Positions 20,701-30,600 of a stretch of 64,000 nucleotides of DNA are shown in pieces. The DNA is from Posidonia oceanica (Eukaryota > Streptophyta > Magnoliopsida > Alismatales > Posidoniaceae), in contig JAZBRS010000050.1 in the NCBI GenBank assembly GCA_037176725.1, forward strand, positions 12,046,001 to 12,110,000, read 5' to 3'. The number at the start of each line of letters is the position of its first letter. Position 1 is the first letter of the stretch. Below the pieces are notes generated by a model. It was given only the letters and a program-made list of their open reading frames with translations, was not told where the DNA came from and ran no database searches. The translations under genes and the position numbers were made by a program.

Positions 20701-23522
20701 GCTGGCCGGCGATGGTCGTGCAGTTGCAGCGGCGACTGTCGGGTGCTTGCGGAGATTGGAGCTGGCTCAGAGCGAGCTTCCGGTGCTCCCTGAGTGATCG
20801 GACACGAGCTTCGAAGCTCGGAGCAGAATCTGGCACCTTTTGGGTTCAGCAAAGTGACTGGAGATGGGGGGAGGGTGTTGCTGCTCGTCGGAGCTGGTGG
20901 AGCCTTCCGGGAGGTAGCTGGAGGCTCGGGGAGTGATTCTGGATGGTTGGTTAGCTGTTCTGGAGGCTGTAGAGCTGATTCGGGAGATGGCCGGATTTCT
21001 GGTCAGAAGTGAAGCAAGGTGTTTGTAGTGGAGTCTGCAGGCTGTGGTGGATGGTTGGGTTCGAGGTCTGGTGTTCTGGAAAGGTGGAGGTTCAGTGAAT
21101 CTCTGGGTGGAGTTTGGAAGAAAGTTGCGGACTGGAGTGGAGGGAATTGTTGAATGGGTTGTGTTGGCTTGCAGTGGTGATTAGGTGGAGTTTCAGGGCG
21201 GTTTTAGGTGGTGAAATGGCAATGGGATGTCGGGAGATGAAGGTTGGTAGTTGGGTGAGATTGGGGGGACAACTGGGAGAAGGATGAAGGCTTGGAGTGG
21301 TGCTGGTTTGTGGGAAAAAGGAGAGGAGGATTTTCTGAATTTCCGAAGAGAAAGGAGAAGGCTTCGGGTGGGGATTGCTCTGGAATGGGTGGCTTCTCTC
21401 CGGGATGCCAAAGACTCCCTCAGACACTCTCTTCTCGCTCTCTCTTTTCTGGAATTGGAAGGTGAAGAGAAAGAGAAGGGAGGTCGCTCAGGAGGGGAAG
21501 ATCGCTGTGGAATTCTGCTCTGGGATCCTCTCCACTCTCTGGTTCCTCACTGATGGCTCGATTGCTCTCGCTCGATTGCTCACTCAGGTCACACGGTTCG
21601 CTCACACTGGATTGAAGGAGGAACGGGCTTAAAAATCAGGAGGAGCTGCTGCTGGCGCGCTGGGAATTTGAAATCAGCGGCGGCCACTGCAGCAGAGAAG
21701 ACGGCGAGGTGACCGGCTCCAGGAAAGCTGCTGAGATGAAGGAGGAGCGGCGAGCTGCTGTAGACGACGGGATGGATGCTTGAATTTGAACGGGTGGAGG
21801 GAAGACTGTCGCAGCGAGCTCGCGGGAGGAAAACCGGTTGACGCACGAGGAAGAAGAAGGAAGAAGAAGGAGCGCTGGGTCGGACCATGGGCCGAAGGAA
21901 AAAAAGAAAAGAAATAAAAGAAAAAGAGAAATGGGCTGGATTGGGCCCAGCAGAGAAAAAAAAAATGGGAAAGAAAGGAAAGTAAGGAGAGGGAAAGAAA
22001 AGGAGGGAAAAGTAAGGAAATAAAATAAGTAAAAATGAACTAAAAATAAATAAAAATATTAGAAAGGTTGTGATGTGAATTAGGATTTTAATTAAAATTT
22101 TTTAATGGCCATTTTGGGTTGATTAGTGTGTTTTGGGCTTGATTAGGGTTTTAAGGTTTTGGTTTTGCTTTTAATTAGTTTTCACTTGATTAAATGTTTG
22201 TTAAACCTTTTTTAAATCGTTTTAAAAACTGTGTTTCCCTTGTTGGACACTTAGGATATTGATTTGGATTTTTTAGGATTTATTTTCGTATTAACCAGGG
22301 TTGTTTTCAGGTTTTTAAGTTTTAGTCTTCTTAGGGTTTTTTCTTTCTTAAGTCTTTTAAATTATGCTTTGATTTTTATTTGTTGATTTTTTCTTGAAGT
22401 TTTTAGTTAGATTTCTCTGATTTGATGGAGTGTTTTTAAGTCTTTTAAGTGTGTTTTTATTTTCCTTTTAATTAAGTTTTTTAACTTGCTTTTTCTTATG
22501 TTTATTAGGTTAAGTCTTTTTGCTTCTTTAATTATTTGTTTTAGTCCTTGATTTTTAATTCTTCTTATTAGGGTTTGTTTTTTAATTCTTCTGATGGGGT
22601 TTTTACTTTTGGTAGGTTTTGGTTTTATTTTAGTTTTTTCCTTGATTTTTCAGTATTTTCTTTAGATTTGTTTTGCATTTTTTAGCTTACATGCTTGGTT
22701 TTCCTTTTAGTTTGATTTAGTTAAGTTTAGGTTTTTAATTGCTTGTTTAATGTTTTTTAATTATTTTTCTTAGGGTTCTGATTTGTTTCTTTTATGTTTT
22801 GGGGTTTTACAGATTTTTAGGGGTTTTTATGGATTTTTTGCAAGAGAAGGCAAAGGAAAAGAGAAGGAAGAAGGAAAAGGGAAAAAGAGGGAAATAAAAG
22901 GAAAAGAGATGGGTTGGAGAGAAATGATTTTTAAAATTCAGGAAAAAGGCTAAAAATAAAGTAAAAATAGGAATAAGGTAGAGAAGGGATAGAAGTACAA
23001 AGGGGGCCCACAGCCAAGCCAGAAAAGGGGCAAAAAGGGGATGAAAAGAGAGATGATAATCAGGAGAGAGAGAGGAGAGAGAAAATAATAATCCCGGAGA
23101 GAGAAAAGGATAATTTGGATGAAAGGGGGTCTTAAGAGTCTTGGAATGGGGTGAAAATTGGTGAGTGGGTAGTCTAGGGTTTGAGGTGTTGGTCCTGAAG
23201 TTTTGGTTTGATTCTAAGAAGGTTTTGGAGGGGTTTCAAGGTGTAGAAAAAGGGGAGTTTTGCCTAGGTTTTCTAGGGTTTTTGGGAATGGTCTAGGTTT
23301 GGAAATTTCTAGGTTCTTGGGTAGGCTTGTTAAGTGAGTGTTGGTGGGTTTTCCTATGGGTTTTGGTTAGGTTTTGAGCTTGGGAAGAGGGGTAAGGGCT
23401 CAGGTCAAGATGGGCTGATTTTGGAGGGTAAAGAAGAGGATTAGGGTTTGGTTTTGGGTTTGAGTCCAGCAATCGCCAGGAGGGCTCCAAGGATCCAAGC
23501 CTGCCAAGATGGGGTGTCAACA
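17734..23522 (-). repeat. 5' LTR of element B (5789 bp)
   Basis: Bounded on the minus strand by TGTTGACACCCC (start, 23522) and GATCGCTACA (end, 17734), with the PBS immediately after. Same internal order as the other LTRs, including the T-rich (plus strand) asymmetric tract 22020-22830, a GC-rich part (20380-21000), TGCAAAAT-rich tract (19320-20340), a candidate intron (18308-19080) and the internal PBS-like decamer (17849-17858). Plus-strand open frames here are shadows. Confidence 0.9.
18308..19080 (-). other. Candidate intron inside LTR of B
   Basis: Minus-strand donor TTTCCAG|GTATG at 19080 and acceptor GCATATAG|GGC at 18308. About nine 30-bp units (18365-18615). Confidence 0.5.
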
Positions 23523-23644
23523 ACAGGCAAATAGGCATGGCATAGCATCAGAGAACATTTAAGGAAGCATATAGCATGGATTTATAGAAAAGCATGCGAT
23601 AACAAAGCATGGAAGACAGTAGAATAAAAGCAAGGCAAGGCAGA

Positions 23645-23739
23645 GTGTTGGACGCCAGCCTATGCCGCGTCCAACGTTGGACGCACCAGCTGGTGCATCC
23701 AACACACTGAACTCTCTCTTGGTCGTGAATCACGACCAA
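23645..23739. repeat. Palindrome cluster 1 in C LTR
   Basis: Outer GTGTTGGACGC 23645-23655 with GCATCCAACAC 23695-23705 (10 of 11 pairs). Inside lie an 18-bp perfect palindrome GCGTCCAACGTTGGACGC (23667-23684) and the overlapping 14-bp palindrome GCACCAGCTGGTGC (23683-23696). Then TTGGTCGTG 23719-23727 with CACGACCAA 23731-23739. Confidence 0.85.
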
Positions 23740-24399
23740 AAGGATTCAAAAAAGTGCAAGAATGCATGGGGACGTGCTAATAGGCATGCAAAAGCTACGG
23801 GGATGGAGTGCTTACCGTTTGACGGTCTGGAATGGCGGCTCCACCTCGCTTGCCGGAGTTGCGGATGTAACGGTAGCAGCCACTTCGACAAGCTCACGCG
23901 GGCTGCTCGAAGCTCCAGAAGAGGTCGCAAAGGGTCGAGGATGGAGGAGGGAGTGCACTCTACGCTCTGGAGGTGGCAAATTTCTTCTTGGCTTAGTGTG
24001 GTGACCGTGGCAATGGCATGAACTCTCGGTTTTGTTCAGCTCGCATGGGTTCAAGTGTTGGCAGGCGAAGTTGCAGGCCAAATTCTGGCAATTGCAGGTG
24101 CTGGCAGGTGCAGACGAGTGTGGGAAGCCCACAAGGATTGTCAGAGGAGGGCATGGGTGCTGTCAGAAGGCCGGCGAGGTAGAGGCGGTAGCAGGCGTGG
24201 GTGGTGGAAGTCAGCAGCTGCAGTGAGGGGTTAGAGAGCGGATTAAGGGCTGATGAGGAGGGGATGAGCAGTTACTTGGGTTTGGAAGGTAGTGGATGGC
24301 GTGGAGTGGGAGATGGGACGGTAGTAAGTGCGGGGAGGCGGTGGAGTAGACAAGTGGTGAGCCGAAGGGGGTGGAGCAGCCGCTGCTGCACCCGAGCCA

Positions 24400-24484
24400 T
24401 TGGACGCTGGACTAGAGGGCGTCCTACGTTGGACGCTAGCACAGGCCGCGTCCAATGTTGGACACTGCCTATTCCAGCGTCCAA
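24400..24484. repeat. Palindrome cluster 2 in C LTR
   Basis: Outer TTGGACGCTGGA 24400-24411 with TCCAGCGTCCAA 24473-24484, 12 bp perfect, enclosing two imperfect GCGTCC..GGACGC palindromes (about 24420-24437 and 24449-24466). Same motif family as cluster 1. Confidence 0.85.
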
Positions 24485-24710
24485 CACACTCAGTTGGTAC
24501 CAGCTGCAAATGGGCTTGGGCTTGGGCCTAGGAGGGTTTTAAAAGTTGTAAAAAGCTTGAGTTAAGGCTTCTAGGGTTTGGGTAGGGTTTTAGGCTTGGT
24601 TTTGGGCTTGGTTTTGGGCTAGAAAATGGGTTGGGAAAAGGAATGCCATTCCAGAGTCCACATGAGCCTGCGAGAGAATACAACCAACTTCCGGGTTGTC
24701 AGAATGGGGT

Positions 24711-24771
24711 GTCTACAGATACCCCTCCCTGAGCGAGGTCAAGTGGAGCGAGACCACTGCTCAGGGTAGAC
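24711..24771 (-). promoter_or_regulatory. Polypurine tract hairpin of C
   Basis: The minus strand reads CTCAGGGAGGGGTATC and then the LTR start TGTAGAC. Pairings: CCCTGAGC 24727-24734 with GCTCAGGG 24759-24766, and LTR bases GTCTAC 24711-24716 with GTAGAC 24766-24771. In A and F this second pair is GTCAAC/GTTGAC, so both sides changed in C. Confidence 0.75.
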
Positions 24772-25159
24772 AAGACACCCTGCCTGATGCCGGCAGGAGC
24801 GCAAATGATTGTAGGCGCGAGTCGCTCACCCGGTGGATGCACTGGAAAACGTGACTCAGAGCCACAATGCAGATGCAAATGCGAATGCAGATGCTGATGC
24901 AATGCGTGCTAATGCAAATGCAATGCATGCTGATGCTGCCAATTACCATGCAATGCTGTTAGTAAAAGAATGCGATGTTGATGCAGAAGGGATGCAAAGA
25001 AAGCTGCAATGCAAGTGCGTGAGTTCAGGGATTAGGCCGTGCTCACAAAAGAAATGCCTGACAAGATTGATGGGCTTGGCATCTGGGCAGTTAGGACTGC
25101 TAGCCCAACAAGCAAAAGGGGTAGACAATTGGACGGCTGTCGATCGAGCAGTTAGGGCT
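24772..25159 (-). other. C tail next to polypurine tract
   Basis: Non-coding. ATGCAAATGC-like repeats (24840-24960) correspond in position and composition to 11100-11280 in A and 42850-43030 in F. No gene. Confidence 0.5.
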
Positions 25160-26800
25160 GCCAGCCCGCAGGGGAAAGCAGATGCAGCTTGTCCTCGCCC
25201 GAGGAAGCAAGCAAGAAAGGGAAAGGAGGCAGGCAAGCGTGAGCATCGTCCGCACGGAGTGAGGCCACGCAAGGGCTGATCCTCGCATGAGGATATAGGG
25301 CAGGACTCTGAGCATACGGGGTCCGAGAAGAGCTTGTCCATGCCCGAGGATGCAAGCGCAGTCTCCGTGCGGATGGAGACGGCAAAGGCTTGTCCTCGCC
25401 CGAGGAAGCAAGCGGGGATTCCGCGTAGACGGAATCCGAAGGGGGGCTTGTCCTCGCCTGAGGAAGCAAGCAGCAGTCTGATCCTCGCCCGAGGGGACAG
25501 ATAGGGAACTTTGTCCGCACGGAGCGAAGTCACCTAGGGGGGCTCGTCCCCGGCCAGGGAAACAAGCGGGAGGGAAAGAAGAAAGAGGCTTGTCCTCGCC
25601 CGAGGAAGCAAGCGCGCGGGACCCCGTCCGCACGGAGGGAAGTCACACAGAAAAGGAAAAAGGCTTGTCCTCGCCCGAGGAAACAAGCAGGAGGGAAAGA
25701 AGAAAGAGGCTTGTTCTCGCCCAAGGAAGCAAGCACGTAGGACCCCATCCGCACGGAGGGAAGTCACGCAGAAAAGGAAAAAGGCTTGTCCTTGCCTGAG
25801 GAAACAAGCAGGAGGGGAAGAAGAAAGAGGCTTGTCCTCGCCCGAGGAAGCAAGCAGGCGGGACCCCGTTCGCACGGAGTGGAGTCACGTGAAACGAAAA
25901 AAGGCTTACCCTCGCCCGAGGAAGCAAGCAAGCAAGGGAAAAAGACTTATCCTCGCCCGGGGACAAGCAGGAAAGGAAAGGAGGAGGGCAAGCGTGGGCA
26001 TTGTCCGCACAGAGCGAAGCCACGCAAGGGCTGATCCTCACACGAGGATACAGGACAGGACTCCGAGCATACGGGGTCCGAGAAGAGCTTGTCCTCACCT
26101 GAGGAGCAAGCAGGGGCGCGCATACACTTATCCTTGGCTGCGGAATAAACGGGCCTGATCCTCGCCCGAGGAATAGGGAAACTCCATCCACACGGAGCTA
26201 CGCAAGGCTTGTCCTCACCCAAGGAAGCAAGTGGGTCTGATCCTCGCACGAGGAAACAGACAGGGGCTCTGTCCACACAGAGCCAAGCAAGGCTTGTCCT
26301 CGCTCGAGAAAGCAAGTAAAAAGGAAAAAGGCTTGTCCTCACCCGAGGAAGCAAGCAGGAGGGGCAGAAGAAAGAAGCATGTCCTCGCTTGAGGAAGCAA
26401 GCGAGCGGGACTCCGTCCGCACGGAGCGGAGTCACGCAGAAAAGAAAAAAAGGCTTGTCCTCGCCCGAGGAAGCAAGCGGGAAGGGAAGAAGAATGAGGC
26501 TTGTCCTCGCCCGAGGAAGCAAGCAAGCGGGACCCCGTCCGCACGGAGCGGAGTCACGCGAAACGAAAAAAGGCTTATCCTCGCCTAAGGACAAGCAAGA
26601 AAGAAAAAAGACTTATCCTCGCCCGAGGATAAGTAGGAAAAGAAAGGAGGCGGGCAAGTGTGGGCATCGTCCGCACGGAGCGAAGCCACACAAGGGCTGA
26701 TCCTCGCACGAGGATATAAGGCAGGACTCCGAGCATACGGGGTCCGAGAATAGCTTGTCCTCGCCCGAGGAAGCAAGCAAGGAAAGGGAAAAGAGGGAGC
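25160..26800 (-). repeat. Hairpin array of C
   Basis: Repeated nested hairpins. Example: outer GCTTG 25588-25592 / CAAGC 25609-25613, inner TCCTCG 25593-25598 / CGAGGA 25601-25606. Most units keep CCTCG/CGAGG; one has CCTCA 26093-26097 / TGAGG 26100-26104, a two-sided change. Other units are GATCCTCGCACGAGGAT and GTCCGCACGGA types. Long open frames on both strands are artefacts of the repeat. Confidence 0.85.
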
Positions 26801-27318
26801 GATACCAAAGGGCAGCTAAAAGATGCCCCTGGTATCAGGGATGATACCAGGGGACAGTCGAGGCGCCCCTAGTATCAAAAGCGAGGAAAATGCAGACAAA
26901 ACTAACGCGTTTGCCAAGCGAGCAGTTGGGGATGCCAGCCCAGAGCAGTCTGGGCAAAAGGCGGTTTCGACGATGCATGGGTCTGCAGATGTTCTTGTGT
27001 GCATGTTGGCTGTGGGGAGCTTTTGCTGCAATTCTCTACTAAGGCTACGGGTTGCATGGTGCTTGCAAAGGGAACTGTTCTAGATCTCTCGCGGGGCTGC
27101 ATTAGGCTGCTTGCATGGGCTAACGCTTTGAAGTGCTTGATGTAGGTCCTACAACAACCTGGCAGGAAGAGATATGCAATAAGCAAGGCATGCATCACAA
27201 ACAAATGGCGTGAAACATCTTTGTATTGAGTGAATCTCTGGTTACACGCCTCTGATAGGCCAAAAGAGATATAGCATGGTTCAAGAAAAGCTATTCAAGC
27301 AAACAACTACATAGGCGC
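26801..27318 (-). other. C region between third ORF and hairpin array
   Basis: Holds a CCCCTGGTATC / GATACCAGGGG hairpin (26824-26854) homologous to those at 8505-8585 in A and 62484-62560 in E. The remainder is non-coding and diverged. Confidence 0.55.
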
Positions 27319-27609
27319 CTAGTTATGCCGGGCCTTCTTTGTTAGGCAGGAGTCAGGAAATTGGGGGGCGCTGGAGGAATCTCGCTGAGGGGCCAGCGTC
27401 CCTGCACCTCAGTGATATACTCAGAAGTACATCCTGAGCCCTTCACAGCTGCAATATCTGTAGACTTCACCCCGTGCCACATCAGGTCTGCTAGCACTGT
27501 TGTGGATGCTATTGTGCTGAGGGGGTAAGTCTGCATGTGCTTGGGCGCGGTGCTATCAATGAAGGTGCCCTACCGGTAGCCAAACTGCCGCTTAACCCGG
27601 ATAGGGTGG
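27319..27609 (-). pseudogene. Third ORF of C, C-terminal part
   Basis: Homologous to the last 95 codons of the third ORF of E. In-frame TAG at 27570-27572 where A and E have CAG, and a frameshift near 27345-27360 before the ancestral stop (27319-27321). Separated from its N-terminal part by solo LTR D; joins at the GGTGG duplication. Confidence 0.8.
27605..27609. repeat. Target-site duplication of D, left copy
   Basis: GGTGG directly before the LTR terminus TGTAG at 27610; identical to 33162-33166. Confidence 0.85.
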
Positions 27610-30600
27610 TGTAGTAATCCCAGTGTTCAGATCATCCATGCACATTGCCAAAGCTCGTGTGCACCGATCAGAATCAGGCTCACTATTAGCGGCTATGTCC
27701 GAGAAGGAAGACTTAACTCGAAAACATTTTAAAAAAGGAAAAAAGGGGAAGAAAGGAAGAAGATAAGACAAGAATCGGAGTCGCCACCAAGTCTATTAGA
27801 TCGGGAGACAAGGAAAATCGGGGAAATGCGTGAATAATCACGCAAAATCAAGCAAAAGATGCAATGCAAGGCAGTGCAGAAGAAATGAGATGCAAATGAA
27901 TGCAAATGATGTGACTCGTGCCTAGGATAAGGGCAGTATGGTCATCACGGGCCAAGAGAGAGGGCAAGGACTCCTGTTACGTGCGGGGAAGGTGTTAGGC
28001 ACCCCCGACACGCCCGAGAATCGGTCTTTCTAGGCTTACGCTCGCATACGCAGGGAAATGCAGACTTTGAATGCCTAAGTGCCAATGAATGCTTATCTGG
28101 ATGCTCAAAGGTGTGCTCTAAGCGAGGGAATGCAATGCAGGAAAGTAAACGTGCAATCTAAGAGCTCAGCGACGCTGTCTGTGTTCCGAACCAGGTGAAA
28201 CCTGGCTCGTGAGAACTCCAGGCAGTAAGCATCACCGCCCTATATGCAAATGCAGGTGATAAAACAAAACAGCAGTGAAAACAGGCAATGCGGGCGACAT
28301 GCAAGAGGAAACAATGTAAAACACGCAAAATGGTGCGAGAAACGAAGCAAGAACGCAAAACGATGCGAGAAACGAAGTCGACACGCAAAACGATGCGAGA
28401 AACGAAGCAAGAATGCAAAACGATGCGAGAAACGAAGCAAGAGTGTAAAACAGTGCGAGAAACAAGGCAAGGACATAAAACAGTGCGAAAAACAAAGTCG
28501 GCATGCAGAATGGTGCAAGAAACAAGCAAGACAAGCAAAACGGTGTGAGAAACGGGCGAGGCACGCGAAACGATGCAAGAAAACAAGGCGGCACGCAAAA
28601 CGGTGCAAGAAAACAAAGCGGCAAGCAAAACGGTGCGAGAAAACAGAGCGGCACGCAAAACAGTGCAAGAAAACAAAACAGCATGCAAAACGGTGCAAGA
28701 AAACAAGGCAGCATGCAAAACGGTGCAAGAAAACAAAGCGGCACGCAAAACGGTGCAAGAAACGGGCGAGGCAAGCAAAACGGTGTGAGAAACAGGGCGA
28801 AAAAGAGCACGCAAAAGCCATGCAATGCGGATGATACGCAAAAGATGCTGTCGAGGTTCAAGAGGACTTACCTTGGAAACCTGAAGCCTGATCTGAAATC
28901 TGATTGTCCATGCCGAAGAGCGCTCCATTGGGGTCGTCCTGGCAGCTTACTTGAGAAGATCCAACGGCCGGATCGGAAGATATCCAGACTTCAAGGCAGG
29001 AGGCCAGAACAGGGGAGAAGATAAGATCTAAGTGTAAAAGGGACCTAAGGGGCGTGCAAAACAGGTCCTCCTATGTAAACGGGAGCTAAAGATGCCTGAG
29101 TGTGTGCAAAGGATGCCGGATGCAGGGATGTAATGCATGCGGAATGCAAGAAGAGACTTAGGGATGACTTTTCAGAAAAAAGGGGATCCACATGCAATTT
29201 TGAAAAAGATGGGAGTTTGAATGCAATTTTACAGAGTGCAGGGTTCAGAATGCAAAGTTTCTGGGTGGCTATGCATCAGGGCAGGTTCTGAAATTGGATG
29301 GTAAGTCGACATGCAATTTTGAAATCAACAGGGTTTAAAATGCAAATTTTCCAGCAAAACAAGGGTCTGAGTGGTCTGGAATGCAAATAGGGGCCTATAT
29401 GCAATTTTCCAAACATGTGGGGGCAAAAAATGCAATTTTATAAGCAAACTATGCATTTAAATAGATACTGTGAGCATTCAGAGGACCTATATGCAATTTT
29501 CAAATCATGCAGGGTAAGAAGTGCAATTTTATAAGCAAAATAAGCATTTAAATGACCAACAGAGGACTTATGTGCAATTTGTAAATCATGCAGGGTCAAA
29601 AATGCAATTTTATAAGCAAAATATGCATTTAAATGCATGCTATGCATCATGAGGGACCTATATGCAAAAATCAGATACTGTGAGGGAAGACAATGCAATG
29701 TAGTAAGAAAAAATAGGTAAATAAAACTTAAGTTAACAGATCAGAGGATTAAGTTGCAAATCAGAAAACTAACAAGGACTAGAAATGCAATACATCAAGG
29801 TAAAATATGTGCATTTAAATCAGATTAACTACTGAAGGACTAACATGTAATTAGCTGATTTTTGGATTTTTTTTAATGCAATTTTATAAGATTAAACATA
29901 CGAAATTAAATGGATTTTTAACAGGGGCAGGACCAGAATGCAATAAACGGAAAACATAAACTGAACATGCAATTTAACAACAAAATAGTAAGGTAATCGA
30001 ACAATAAGGCTACAGTAATCGGCCGGTGGCCATGACACTGTAGCAAATGCTACTAGTGGCCGAGAACACCGGAAAAGGGGGGTTGACGCAGCGCAGAGGG
30101 GCGGGCGAGCTTCACCGGAGGTAGGCAGAGACCTGGGTGGCATCGGCGGCTCGTGACACTGTCAGTAGATGGCCGGAGAAGACGACGGAGCCTGCAGAAC
30201 TGCTCGGAGGCAGACCGGACAAAAACGGCGACGAGGGATCGATCTGAAGGCATCGGCGTGTTCCTGGAGTCCGTGCGGTCCTCAGGCGATGCTCGGAAGT
30301 GAGTTCTGCTGGCTGGTGCGACAGGACAGAGGCAGAGCTCGCCGGAGAAGAAAGGAGACGGCGGCGTTGACTATCCGCGACAGGGACCAGAAACCTAATC
30401 TAAGGGGCTAGGAAGCATGCAGGAGAGAAAACTAAGCTAAGGGAAGAGAGGGGCACCTGTTCTAGTGTCCGGATCGTTCCCCCGACGTCCGCTGTCTCAG
30501 CAGAGGACAGCGAGGTTGGACTGGCAGCTACGAGCGTCTCCGGTGGCTTGAGAAGGCTTGGATCCACTCCACACGTCGCTCCAGAGCTCGCTGGATGATC

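Larger units (their letters stand above)
17333..23522 (-). mobile_element. Element B, 5' LTR and leader only
   Basis: On the minus strand, B starts at 23522 (TGTTGACACC) within the LTR of C, runs through a complete 5' LTR and PBS, and is cut after 401 nt of leader by element A. The rest of B lies left of the window. Confidence 0.88.
23523..24717 (-). repeat. Head of 3' LTR of element C
   Basis: The minus strand begins TGTAGACACCCC at 24717, next to a polypurine tract; about 1.2 kb remain before B interrupts. The first 250 bp are of the same C/A-rich character as other LTRs, but most of the remainder differs from them. It contains two palindrome clusters (23645-23739 and 24400-24484). C is therefore a separate subfamily. 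Confidence 0.7.

Noticed and set aside
25100..26700. Long overlapping open frames in the C array
   Set aside because: Repeat-derived; both strands are open and the composition is low complexity.
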